Origin: Klebsormidium nitens
Lineage: Eukaryota; Streptophyta; Klebsormidiophyceae; Klebsormidiales; Klebsormidiaceae
Direction: 5' to 3'
Length of the DNA stretch: 64,000 nt
Assembly (NCBI GenBank): GCA_000708835.1
Contig: DF237171.1
Location: forward strand, 62,001 to 126,000
Made by a program: the position numbers and the translations under genes. Below, in pieces: positions 42,101-53,262 of this stretch; within the stretch, counting starts at the first letter, position 1; every line of letters begins with the position of its first letter. Under the pieces are notes generated by a model. That model had not been told where the DNA came from and did not search any database. It saw only the letters and a list, made by a program, of their open reading frames with translations.

Positions 42101-43595
42101 ATCTGAACGCGGGATTTGCTGCTCGAAAGAAAATCTCAACTCTTGCTGATTTTTGGTCTTGATCAAAGCCTCAGTTTATTTGCTGTAGGTATCAAGTATA
42201 GACTTGTTTGCTTCTCAGAGGTCCAGTATTGTTTCACTGGAGGATTTTCTGTGTTGGTCCTTGATACGTACATGCAATTTGGCACCAGTGGCGAGCCGAA
42301 AACCGAGTGACGCGTCCGTTGTTGAACCTTCTTGGCCTCCTGGACTCCCTGCCAAATCCTCCGTTCTGTGCCTCACCGAACTCTTCTCGTCTGCAGCGAC
42401 AAGGCAACCAGGGCCGCGGGCGGGGGGGTCGCGGTGGCCCTCAGCAAGGCCCGCTGGGCCCAGGGGGTCGCCAGCCGCCGCAGCAGGGCCAGCGGCAGGG
42501 CCCCGGCCAGTTCCGCTACGGTCCCAACGCCCGCAACCTGCCCGGGGGGCCTGAACAGGGCCAGGGCATGCCCCCCCCGGGGCTCAACCAGCTGCCGGTC
42601 CCAATGGAGGTGCCAGGGGGCGTTGCAGGCCCGTCGGCGGAGGGGGCGGTGCCCCCCATTGCGGTGCTAGCGTCGCAGCTGGCGTCGGCGCCGCCAGAGC
42701 AGCAGAGGGCGGTGAGTGGGCGTTCTCAGTCATGCTCGATCTGCTCTGGTCTCGAGCAATAATGGCAGAATCTGTTTACATCGTTCCTTCATCCCGTGCC
42801 TTCTACCTCCCAATCATTCCGTGGTCCCATAGTGCACGACCTGCGGCTGTATCGTTATTTGACGGTGAGCCGTTTTACCTCGCTGACCGGCACCACTCCA
42901 GTCGCCCGCTTTTATTTGTTCCTCTACCTATCCCTTCCTTCCGACCACGTGAGGACGCCTTCTCAATCTTCACGCTTTCAATGCTGCCAGACACCATGAG
43001 CCCTCTGATCTGTTTCAAAACCAAGCGCGGAACTTCTTACCAATTCCGGTGTCGGTTGCACAATCTCAACGGTGGCGATAAACGGTCTGAATGTGATCCT
43101 GTCCTAAGGCAGATGCTGGGCAAGCAGCTGTACTCTCTCCTCGCTTCGTTCGAATTAGATTAAGCTTATTGCCCTCCCCCCCCTCTGTCAGATGCTGGGC
43201 GAGCAGCTGTTACCCCCTCGTCTCGCTTCTGCTTTTGTACGGGAGTTCTGTACGAGATAGTTCCGTTCTCCCCTCCCGCTGATGCTGGGCGAGCAGCTGT
43301 ACCACCCATTCTCGCTTCACTTCGTGTACCTTCTTTTAATTTCCCCTCTTTCCTCCCGCAGATGCTGGGCGAGCAGCTGTACCCGCTGGTGGACGCGCTG
43401 GAGCACGAGGCGGCCGGCAAGGTGACGGGCATGCTGCTGGAGATGGACCAGACGGAGGTGCTGCACCTCATCGAGTCGCCCGACGCGCTGCGCTCCAAGG
43501 TGCAGGAGGCCATCGAGGTGCTCAAGCTCGCGCAGCAGCAGCCGCCGGTCGACCAAATGGGGGGGCTCTCGCTCAGCGAGAACGGGTCCGCCTAG
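36149..43595 (+). CDS. PAB: Cytoplasmic poly(A)-binding protein, 654 aa, 12 exons
   Basis: It binds mRNA poly(A) tails and links them to eIF4G and other factors, promoting translation and stability. Exons are 36149-36392, 37074-37192, 37595-37788, 38457-38619, 38946-39011, 39456-39614, 39813-39887, 40317-40394, 40835-40924, 41487-41714, 42397-42711 and 43362-43595 (1965 bases, phases agree). Four RRMs are present, with RNP2/RNP1 pairs [42 protein letters not shown] and [14 protein letters not shown]. Residues about 397-577 form a Pro/Gln/Gly-rich linker. Residues 578-654 are the MLLE peptide-binding domain, starting [10 protein letters not shown] and holding [13 protein letters not shown]. 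The start lies in CCATGGCG context. The intron before exon 12 contains three earlier partial copies of the exon 12 start (see the repeat entry), which could act as cryptic acceptors. Confidence 0.97.
43107..43400 (+). repeat. Four-fold repeat of the start of the PABP MLLE exon
   Basis: The segment ATGCTGGGC(G/A)AGCAGCTGT occurs at 43113, 43192, 43282 and 43362; the last is the true exon 12 start. Spacings are 79, 90 and 80 bases. Each copy is followed by a diverged CTCGCTTC/pyrimidine tract like the sequence before the next copy, so the repeat unit spans the intron end plus exon start. Copies 1 and 2 keep an AG just before ATG; copy 3 has TG. Use of copy 1 or 2 would give short alternative C-termini that stop at 43161-43163 or shortly before 43262, without the MLLE domain. 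Confidence 0.85.
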
Positions 43596-44804
43596 GGGGG
43601 GGTGGGGGACAGAATGGGTGTGAGGCGGTGGATATGGTTTTGGGACGAGGGGGTGAGGACGGGGGTTTGGCAGCAGAAGCGAGGGGTTCCGGGATGTGGG
43701 TTGAGGCTCGGGGGAGGAGAAAGGCGGGTTGGGGTCGTTTCGGCGTAATGATTGGCGATCAGAGTGTTCTTGGGAAGAAAAGGTGGCGGAAAGGGTGTCG
43801 GTGTGATCTGGGCCCTCTTGGGGAGAGGCCGTTGGCGCCCCTCCTTCGTAGCTGTATTAGGGAAGTGCGCGGGAAGGAGCCGATCGAAAGAAGAAGTTGT
43901 CATCAATGGAGAGTTTGCTTGGTTGGGGTCCGCGTGCAACGCATGCGGTAAACGCCAGTCTGAGCAGATGGGGAAGTTTCCAGTCAGAGTATTGAGAGTC
44001 AGCTGCAGATAAGTTTGCGATGCGAGCCCAGTCAGCATTCAGCAAATTGAAGCGCGGCGAAAAGTATTGAGCAGCAAAATGGAGACTCCGCGAGTCGCTC
44101 GTTGCGGCTTGAGGGGTCGGATGTCCGATGATCCGAGGCTCAAGGAGTCGAAGTTCGAGCGAAGCTAGTAAGGCTTTTTGGGAAGAGAGCACATTGGGTA
44201 CTCCCCTCTCAAAATTAACGATGGGGGGTGAGGGAAAGGTTAAGTGGCAGTGGCTGGTCAGCCAGCCGAGCGCATCCAGAAGCAGGTTGCAAGGCCTGAG
44301 AAAGCACGTCTTTCAAAGGTTGGAATAAGTTTTCCGTCATTCTCGAGTAGCCTAGTTGTTCACGGTGTTTGGGCGGACAAAGGCGTTGGTGTACTACAGA
44401 ACCCTCACGGCACATTTTGTCTCGGCAGGCTAAGCCGTCTAAAGCATCACGGATAACTGGACGGTGTCCGAGATCTATTCACGGTATTGCATGCGTGGGT
44501 AAGCATTGATGAATATGTATGTTTGTGTGGGCTGCACGCGGTGTCAACTGGGCGCATGCTGAACTAACCGCATGGGCGCTTTCCCTCTTGTGCCGACCAT
44601 AAGTTGGCAGAGCATACGCTTTGATGGCATGCAGTGGCGACAGGCATTGATGCACATACTTGCTGCGGCGGCACGTATATACACCAAAATTAGCGAGCTC
44701 CTGTTTATAAAGACCTTTGGCACACGCCGAGGCTATAGCTAGCTGCACATGCATGCATGTATGTAAAAGGCGCCTAGGTATACTAGTTGGATGTACGTAT
44801 CCCA
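43596..44804. other. PABP 3' side and intergenic spacer
   Basis: The first several hundred bases are G-rich on the plus strand and probably form the PABP 3' UTR. Open frames in this part are by-products of the skewed composition. No gene was recognised. Confidence 0.4.
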
Positions 44805-45005
44805 AATTACCGGCGGACTCAGCCGCCAGGTGGAGCTCGCGCGGGAGCACCCCCGAGCCATTGCGAAAGCTGCGTCGGGGGAACTGGCGGCGGTCCCAAT
44901 TCCCCCCAATGACGTGTCCGGGCTCATGACACCGAGGACATGATGAACACGATCGCGGACCTGATCTACAAAAGCTTCCGCAAGGGAAACGACAAGAAGT
45001 ACTAA
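44805..45005 (+). pseudogene. Frameshifted coding remnant
   Basis: From about 44805 one frame reads GLSRQVELAREHPRAIAKAA and continues through VPIPPNDVSGL before a stop at about 44940. The next frame over takes up at about 44930 with HDTEDMMNTIADLIYKSF and ends KGNDKKY and a TAA at 45003-45005. The GC-rich, codon-biased texture contrasts with the AT-richer surroundings, and both halves look like parts of one C-terminal exon joined by a one-base shift. There is no start codon or convincing upstream exon. I do not recognise the parent gene. A real two-exon end spliced near 44930 is the alternative, but no GT/AG pair is evident. Confidence 0.45.
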
Positions 45006-46160
45006 GTCAAATTTTAGTGTCCACTTAGCATGGATAACAGCTACCCCGTAGCAGCATTGCAAAACATCTCATTTGCATATCATCCGATCCATGCATCCGG
45101 CACATGCTAGCTCAGTAGAGTAATTTGTTTATCTGTTTAGCATGCGTCCAGGTTACTTGCATCTACCCGGACATGACTTACAGCCGTAGCAAGCCGTAGA
45201 GTCAAAAACACCCATCCCGGCGGATTGGCCGGAGACCGTGCTCAATGGTTGAATGAGGTTAAGGGCGTTATAATAAATTGGAAGTTACCACCATTGCAGA
45301 CACTTTAGCTTTGCACATAGAAATAAATAACTTCATGTAGGAATTAATACCCATATATGTCGCGTCAGTGTCCAGTGCTATGCGATTGCAAAGTGGTGGG
45401 CGGTATGAACGTCGTCGATTATGCACATGAGCCGCTGCCCTGGAACTATCGTACAGGACGGTCACGGAGCTAACGCGTCATGAATTACACCCATGACAAC
45501 ACATTCACTTGCCAAGCTGGCAGATACAATTGGAGCTGTACGTTGCATGTTGCGGTCGGACAAAGTCTCGTATGAGCCTCCGTTGGAGCGCGCTCTGATC
45601 GAGCCTCCGTTGGAGCGCGCTCTGATCATCACCTGACATCGGATGTCAGGAAAGAGCTATCATAGTAGCGTATGCATTACGGTCACCAGTGACGGGAAAT
45701 AAGGTCATCCGACCGACAATCGACAGCTGTGTATGGATCAGTGATCGACGTGAGCGACTTAGTGCCACAGGATTCACATGGCGCACAAATCGTTTCACAT
45801 GCTCCACGGCCGCATTTTGTACCGTGGGGACTTTTGCGGCAATGGTCCAAAACTTTGCTCTGATCGGCCCAGCGTCGAATTCTACTGCATGCTCGCAATC
45901 CTTGCACTACAACGACGTTTGAAGGCTTTTGAAAGTCGACGTACGACCGCCAGACGCCGCAGAAACTTGCTGACCCTACCGATAAGCCTTGAACGCAGCA
46001 ATGAGCTGTGAGCAGAACTTATGAATGTTTTTTGGGCTCCGATATCATCAAGCTCAATTGCCCGGTGGGGTCGCTGCTCGGAAAAATGAACAACTTCGCC
46101 CTTTCGCAAACCCAACCAGCTCAGCTTCCGTCACGCTTGCCGAAATCCCTCTTGCCCTCG
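45006..46160. other. Intergenic, with a 27-base tandem duplication
   Basis: Spacer between the coding remnant and the end of the pathogen-related gene. Besides the tandem repeat at 45574-45627 it has a short palindrome, CCTGACATC-G-GATGTCAGG, near 45632-45650. No exon was recognised. Confidence 0.4.
45574..45627. repeat. Perfect 27-base tandem duplication
   Basis: The 27 bases at 45574-45600, which start GAGCCTCCGTTGG, are repeated without mismatch at 45601-45627. No gene is affected. Confidence 0.9.
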
Positions 46161-47274
46161 CTACGCCGCAACCTCCACCTTCCTCGCCGCCCCCATGAAG
46201 GGGCAGCCCCCCTCGGCCTCGCTCAGGAGCGGCGCCCCGAGCGCCACGCCGTGGGGGGGCAGCTCTCCCGGCTTTTTCATCCCCCTGATCACCTCCAAAA
46301 AGATGACCGGGTCGTAGTACACCTCAATCGTGGTCACCTTCATGTCCTCCAGCGTAACCACCGCAAACCCGGTCATGTTAACCGTCTCCCCGGTTCCCTT
46401 GTTCCCCTCATACTCGCCCGCAAACGTCGCCCAGTGGCGCCAGCTGAACGCCACTTTCGGGGGGCCGGAATATACCTCCAAAACCTCCCAGGGGAACCCC
46501 CCCGGGAAGGCTCCCCGGAAGTGCGCGTGGCTGCTCTCGAACGTCTCCGCTTCGGCGTCGTATAAATTGCGCGGGCACGCGGAGAGGAGCACGTTGTAGT
46601 TGCCCCGCGAGGCGGCCTCCTCGCCGCGGAACACGCGGCCGCCGTTGGCACTCACCGCGTACTTGGCGTGGGCGACCGTGCCCCACTGCGAGAAGGGCTT
46701 GTGGGACGCCTCCATCTCCCTGCGCGGGCGGAGCAAGGGCAGACGAAACTTACTTCGAAGTCGCTGTCTAAGTGGATTGATCGGGGGAGCATGATTCAGC
46801 CGCTGAGACAGCTGGAATTGATATGAATGCTTCCATGAAGGAGCAAAACAACGGCTGCAACAGGGCGAAAGTGCAGACTGCTTCTCAGACTGGCAAATTC
46901 GAAAGGTAGTGGCAGTGGTTCCAGCCTAAAATCGTGTCCACAAACCGGTAAGAACTGGGCAAAACCTCGAACGAAGACATATTACGTTTCAGCAAGTTTA
47001 CAAACAGCGCTCACCACGTCTTGACGAGGTTCTCGACGACCAGCTCGAGCGAGCCGGCGGGGTGGTTCTTGGTCTTCCCCCGGAAGTAGGCCAGATTGGC
47101 GATCGTGTAGTCGGGCTTGCCCTCGCGCCAGTCGATCCCCGGGGCGTCCAAATTGCCCCGGTCTGGCTCCAGCCAGCCCTTCTCGTTCTTGATGCGCTCC
47201 AACTCAGCGCGTGCGCGGGCAATGTCCTCACTGGAGGGACCGTATACCGAGGGCTTGAAGCTGGCGGCGCTTAC
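46161..47274 (-). CDS. Pathogen-related protein (SnoaL/NTF2-like), first exon not found
   Basis: Two exons are clear: 47015-47274 and 46161-46719, joined in phase through a Trp codon. The protein resembles the barley-type 'pathogen-related protein' family. Its first part has IDWREGKPDYTIANLAYF and GKTKNHPAGSLELVVENLVK. After the junction come WEMEASHKP, VSANGGRVFRGEEAA, GNYNVLL, FESSHAHFRGAFPGGFPWEV, VYSGPPKV and FSWRHWATFAGEY. This is a single alpha+beta barrel-like domain of about 240 residues with no signal peptide in the visible part. Family members are induced by pathogens or stress in some plants, but their ligand or activity is not known to me. The exon at 47274 begins in phase 0 after a CTCGCAG acceptor with no ATG, so a short first exon upstream of 47274 is missing from this call. 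The sequence ends in a short KVEVAA tail. Confidence 0.85.
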
Positions 47275-49083
47275 CTGCGAGGAAGAGACCAGCCAGACGG
47301 TGAATCAGTGCGACTAGACCTGTACGTGCAAGTCTTAAGCGAAGCTACTTTTGATTGAACTGCTCCGTCAGTAGCCGACTCAGTGCGCAAAACGTACTCG
47401 GGATAGAGTCGATTACAAGGAGACTCCACAGAGGTGCGGTGGTTGGAAAAAGGAAAGCAGTGACCAAGCGTTGCTTTTGGCGGTCTTCTGTTTGGTCAGT
47501 CTGAAAATGCGACTAGATTTTGGATCTCTGTTTAAGGAGATTTGAGGTGACATTCCTTTTGACAGAACCGCCGGAAATACTCCGCTCAAGCATCATCCTT
47601 GAGGTGGCAGTGGTGAGACGGCAGACAGTCTTTCTGCTGACCGCTCAAAAAGCGTGAATACCAGCTTCGGCTTAATGGGGGCAGTCACGTCACATCTGCT
47701 TGAGGAATTATTCCTTGCTCAGGATCCACGTCTTCCGAAGAGAGATTTGCAGAGAGCGAAAAAGCCCACTATCATTGGGCAGCACAACTCAAGCCTAAGG
47801 AAACAGGAGCGGGATTTGCTGTTAACATCAGGATTCAGACACGCTACTAGATATCCTGCCTCTTCCCACAAGGTACGAATTCAGGAGCTGCGAGAGCCTG
47901 AGAGCTGCAGACTAAAACACTTTGACATAGTTGCGGAGGGAAGGCCTACAATCAAGGGTCATGAGAAGCTAATTTCCTTGTGTGTCACAATGTTTCCTTG
48001 TGGGTCATGAGCGCCCAGTAAATTTTTCTAGAGAATGATGGGCCATCCAGAAGCAGACAACTCCAAAGCAGAAGAATCAAGAGAAGCAGGAGACAAGAAA
48101 GTGTTCAAGGATTGCCCCTGCCCGGTTTGAACACTGGTGAGGGCCTGAAAGCATGTTGATTTGGACAGCATTGTCCTTCTTGCAAAGGTCTAGAGGGCTC
48201 TCTTTTTTTCAGCAGCAGCCTGCCTTTAGCTTTGGTGTTTCAAAGACGAAGGCAAGCACAAAAAGTTGCATTCTTGCAAGTCAGAGGTAAACCCAGTGGG
48301 AATGAGGTGTTGGCCTGTCAACCATAGGAGGGCACATCCACTTTGAGGGACACTTTCTCACTGTAACTATCATGAACTTCTGAGCAGTTGTACATTGAGA
48401 CTACCTTGAACGTTGAGGAACGTTCTGCAGTTAATGGAGCTCTAATCATCTCTCAGCATCACCCATGTATTCCTTCGAACCGTCCATCCTGTGATGGACA
48501 ATATCTGGACAGGGAGAGATAGTTGTTGCAGATAGTTGTTGTGTTTGCATATACTCAAGTTCGAATTCTGGTATAGGACCGTCAGAGCACACCCTCACCT
48601 GCTGCCTTTCCTGGATGTCAGAAGCAGCCAGAGCTTGCACAGTTGGCGCCATCAGAGGTGGTGTCTTTCTCTTTGCAAGAGTATGCTGTGCAACCTTGAA
48701 TTAGAAGCTATTGGTAGACACAATTCGGTCTCTGCGGCCTTCAAGTTCCGCCGACTTGCGGGGCTGTCTGGGAATCCCTATGCTGGCGCTGCAAGCAATG
48801 CCAAGAAAAGCAGGCAATTGAAGCGGAGGGGAGTCTTTGCTCCGCAACGGAATGTCTGCAGAGAGAAGCAGAGAACGGAAGTACCGTGGCTGCTGCAGAA
48901 TCAAGCTGCTTTCCAGTGTTTTGAAAGGACCTCTTGAGCGGACAATGAGGAGGTGACTATCTCTCAGTGTCATCAACAGTTTGTGCGGAAGAGGAGAAAG
49001 TCATCTCCTTGGACCAGGTCTCTTACTAGAGGCCGCTTCCTGCTCACGCCAATCATTGAAGTAAAGTTGACACTTTGAAACTT
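47275..49083. other. Upstream region of the pathogen-related gene
   Basis: It should contain the missing short first exon and promoter of the pathogen-related gene. I inspected the part nearest 47274 and found no combination of ATG, frame and donor that I would defend. No other gene or repeat was recognised. Confidence 0.4.
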
Positions 49084-49193
49084 GTTCGTCATCAGTGTCT
49101 CTTTACTGTACGTACGGTATCCCTGCCAGCCTAATTGAAAGGCCAGGGATACGTACCGTACAGTATTAGGTAAAAGAGACACTGATGACGAAC
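49084..49193. repeat. Foldback inverted repeat, arms of 42 and 50 bases
   Basis: The left arm 49084-49125 (GTTCGTCATCAGTGTCTCTT at its outer end) is matched by the inverted right arm 49144-49193. The outer 21 bases match perfectly. The inner part differs by a 7-8 base insertion and a swapped GTACGTACGG/GTACGGTACG block. The loop is about 18 bases. It could be a small foldback transposon or a hairpin transcript that feeds small-RNA production; there is no coding content. Confidence 0.8.
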
Positions 49194-51212
49194 AGCCATC
49201 ATGCCGGTTGCCTGCATTCACGTTAGACGAGCCTCGAAGCCCGAGGGAGCTCTAGGTATATACCGTATTACAGCTCAAGTGACCATGGTCGGAAGTAGGA
49301 GCCCAGTTGGAGTTCACTTCGTACGAGCGGAGTCTGCTCGTCATTGCACGGACACTACCCGGCACCGGCAGCTTTAATTTGGCCGGTACCGGCATTCTAC
49401 CGGCCACCCTTCGGTTCTGCCGGTTTTACCGGTCTCTCCAAAGTCCCCGCATCCTCATCACCGGGGTTGTCAACGCTCTCTCAACCAAATTACAGCCGGT
49501 ACCCGGTGGCCCACACCGGTTTTTCAGCCGGCTAGAGCCTGGCCGGCCGGCTGGGTGCCTTGGGCTAATTCGGCACCGGTTGGACCCTCCCTCCAGCCAG
49601 CTGGGTCCACACCACTGGACCACTAATATCGCCAGGACCACTCAGCGGTTCGTGGTAGGTAAACCGACAATGAACACTGTGAGCAGTGTGATTGGCGGAA
49701 CACTGCCGGATTCTTCCAACATGAACGGCTGAGCCGCGTTCACGCCGATTCAATCTAAAACCCAACTTACTTTCCGTACAGTTTCCGCACGGACCATAAT
49801 TGTCGCGCGTCATCGTAGTAAGATTGCACGGTAGAAAGGTAATCCTTGCTTCCGATAATCAGTAGTTACCCGGTAGTTACATCCTGAAAAGACGTCAGTC
49901 ACCAAAGGGAAACGAAGGGACAAAAGATCTCCATTTGACCGGAGTGCGCAGTGCGCACTGCTGCAAAACCCTCGGAGTCGGAAAGCCCCGCCCTGAGTCG
50001 ACGCGGCCGCGCCTGCTCCTGCCCGGCACTAAATCATATGGCTACAGATGAGAACTTACAGATCGATGGTTGCACGGCAGTCCTCTTCTCCTACCGTGCA
50101 AACCACCGTACTATCAGCCGTAGCTAGTTGTGTAAGCGAACTCTGGAATTCACATACCGTCGGCTCTGAATGTTATATTGGCGGTATGTCGGATCGCATG
50201 GCGCACGGTATTGTAGGGCGGCGTGACCACACCGACTTCAAATGCAACCCAAATCGGGACGCTTGCTTGTGATAGAGTTACATGTCTCGTAATGCATCAA
50301 GCTTGCCACCTTCCGATACTGGCGCCGGGAGCAGCGCGGCCAAAACCGGCGGCTGAAAGAGGGCTGGCAATGATCCAATGATAAAACTGACTTAAGAATC
50401 CGGTTGCGCCATCGTCGCGATCATTTGGTACGATCTTGCGATGGATCAAATGAATTCGAGTTGCAGATTGAGTATATGAAAGGGTCAGTTTTCCAGCCAC
50501 TGAGACGTCCGACAGATATAGTTTCATGCTTGCAGGTTTTCTTGAAACCTTAAGCAGTCTGTACCAACAATCAGCTGCACCCTAACATTCTAACATACTT
50601 CTACACTGCCTTCAATCTGGTGAATTAGCATGCGCAATGTAACATGTACATCGAGCAAGCACATGACTTGCTAATGCTCATTGTATAGTTACTTGTCCAA
50701 TGCGCTCGAGCTTTAAATACCATGTTGATGACAAAACTGCTTCGATTGAGTTTCATATAGTTAACAAATAAGTGCACTTAGCATGCGTACTAGATTATGT
50801 CGCCGGGTCGTCACTCTGCGGTGTCTCGGTAACATGCGGTCTACCTGGAACTTTCGCATTATCTTGATTCTCTAAACTACGCATGGTTCAGATCCGAAAA
50901 AGCAGAGTCTGATAGCAGAGTGCGTACTTGTTAAGCAGTCGACGTATTTCTTATCGGTGCAGCCCATTGGTGACCTCCCGAACGGATTTAAGAGGTTCAA
51001 ATAACCTGCGTCGCGGCAAGACAGCTCCTGATAGATATAGCTAAACCCGTCAGATTCGTGGATAGCTAAAGGTCCCTCCGTGATGCTTTTGTTTATAAAG
51101 ACAATTAGTGGATGGCATAGAGTTGAGGGAAGCTGTCAAATTGAGTTTTATCACACCGCAATCAACCCCATCGTACAAGGTCAACATCCCGACACCCGTT
51201 CCCCCATCCTCC
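49194..51212. other. Intergenic, including a CCGGT-dense segment
   Basis: Between about 49360 and 49590 the words ACCGG/CCGGT occur a dozen or more times in roughly 230 bases, including GGTACCGG, GGCCGGCCGG and CACCGGTT. The rest is ordinary spacer ahead of the 3' end of the acetyltransferase gene. No exon or RNA gene was recognised. Confidence 0.45.
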
Positions 51213-53262
51213 TTATGACGAGCTCGCTTCCGCGGAAGGAGCCGGATCCCAGCGGAACGTTCCCCAGCCCTCTAGTCTTTTGGCACCCAGTGACTCGTAA
51301 AACTTGATGCTCGGTTCGTTCCAGTCTAGGACCGCCCACTCAACGCGACCGTCAGTTAACCGCCGCAGCTCCTGGATGAGCGCCTTGCCGTAGCCGTGCT
51401 TGCGGTACTCGGGCAACACAAAGAGATCCTCCAGCCAGATGCCGGGCCTGCAGCCACAAGATAAGGAAGGTGGAGATCTCGAATGGTGTTTATCATTATC
51501 CGGGCTTTGGTAGAGGATCCGACCCTGCACGAGCGTAAAGCACGGTCTTTGGCATCCATGTGGCCAAATCTCTTCAAGGTTCGTGGCTGTGGACGGGCTA
51601 CGGTTTGCGCAGGCAGGTTACTTTTGACCGTGTCCTGAAGCAAGTGGACAGTCCTAGAGCTGTCACAAAGCTGGCTCTGCAGGCTGGCCGTCTTGCAAAA
51701 ACCAAGGACGCTTTACAAGCACTGCAGATCCTCCTCTGCAAACAGTGCATCCTACACGGAGCTGGTGGTTTCATGGCAGTCAAAAGACAGCGGCGGATGA
51801 GCCCAGTGGGCGTGCATCATCAAAGGGTCATCGAACCCCTGCTGACCTACGGTGCATCGATCTCCAGCACGGAATAAATGTTCCGGGTTGCGATGCACTT
51901 CGGCACCGGATCCCCGATCAGACAGATATTCAGCCTGAGATTCTTGAGCTGACGTACAGCGCTTGGGTCTCACCTCCCCAAGAAAGTCGAGAAGGTGGTG
52001 AAGTAGAGGGCGAAGCCCGCCACCTTGTGATCGTCCGTCTCCGCGAGCAGGACCTTGGCGGCAGGGTTGGGGCCGAAGAGGTGCTCGCGCATAACCTCTC
52101 GCTTCAACACAACCTCGTGCAACAGCTGCGGGAAAAATAACACGAACTGGTTGGATAAGTCATCCGTCATTTCGTCACCAGGCTGCTTGTGCCTGCGAGT
52201 TTTCACAGTATGAGGAATAGGAAAGCTCTTGTGTCAAGCTGAAAAGCTAGTCGCAGTAGCGAGCCACAACCAGGAAATGAACGTGGTTTTGTTGACCGGA
52301 TCGTGTTAGCGTGAGGTAGATGTAGTAAAGGATTTCTTTGTGAGACCAGATGCCCATGATCAGAAAAGGCGCAAACTGGACGATTTTCCAATTCGAAGAC
52401 TCTCCATCAACTGATCACTACAGCATTGCTCAATTCAAAGGCCTTCTGAAAGCCAGTCGCGTCGCACAATCCTAACTTTCAGCTGGAACGACGATGTCCG
52501 AGGTGAAGTTTCACGGCTCAACACGGATGCTTTGATACAAGGGGTCACGTAATCAGATTTCGTGGAGCATACCATTGCGAGACCCCTTAACCAGCCTTTT
52601 GAGCACTGGCTGCATGCCAACCGCCAGTACTGTCAGCCAAAGATTTGTAATACCTGGCGCTGCGCCCAAAGCTTATCAGGGGTGTCAGATGTTCATTCAA
52701 ACGGCTGTCTGGTTTGATAGATTGAAGTCTGTTAGTTGGAACTTCCACTGCGATCGTTTTCTGATCGCGCCAACATAAATTAGCTTGATTCTGAGGACCC
52801 AGAAAAATTCAGAGTTGCCCTTTGATATGTTTAGAGAGGTGCATGACGGCACAGACAGGGACTTGCGACTTCTGAGCTGGATAATGTGTATAACACCTTT
52901 GTTTTCACGCTCCTCATTCTTGAACCTTCCTGCTACAACATGGTCATACTGGCAAATCATCCCATGGAACATTACTTTGAGTGTTACCCAAGTGCTACGA
53001 GAGAGGCGCATTGTTTCCCTCCTCCCCAATCCTCCAGCGGCTTTAACCTTCCACTGCTGGACTGCTTTTTGTGCTCATTCTTTAGAAATCAATGTGAACC
53101 ACGCCCTTAAGGCAAAGATCAGGGATGCAAGATGACTGCAAGAGGTGCAGTGTCAGTTGCTCGCAGAGCAATGCTTCATCTCACCTTTTCATATTCTGCC
53201 AGGGCCTTTATGAGCGAGATGATGTCATCAAGATCCGCTTCAACAGCTGCACGGAGAGGCAT
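51213..53262 (-). CDS. SSAT/NATA-like GNAT N-acetyltransferase, 154 aa, 3 exons
   Basis: Exons are 53185-53262, 51974-52125 and 51213-51447 (465 bases, phases agree). It is a single GNAT domain, transferring acetyl from acetyl-CoA to an amine. The N-terminus reads MPLRAAVEADLDDIISLIKA and then LAEYEK. The middle has GPNPAAKVLLAETDD and VAGFALYFTTFSTF. The third exon starts with GIWLEDLFVLPEYR, with the acetyl-CoA loop R92-x-x-G95-x-G97 in RKHGYGK. It also has the WNEPSIKFYESLGA signature typical of the spermidine/spermine (SSAT) and thialysine acetyltransferase group, which includes plant NATA1/NATA2. The likely substrates are small di- or polyamines or ornithine, but the specific one cannot be told from sequence. 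It is shorter than SSAT (about 170 aa) by a few loop residues. The first intron is 1059 bases. It lies divergent to the CCA-enzyme gene. Confidence 0.9.

Noticed and set aside
46008-46565. 185-codon plus-strand open frame
   Set aside because: Antisense of the well-supported pathogen-related exon 46161-46719.
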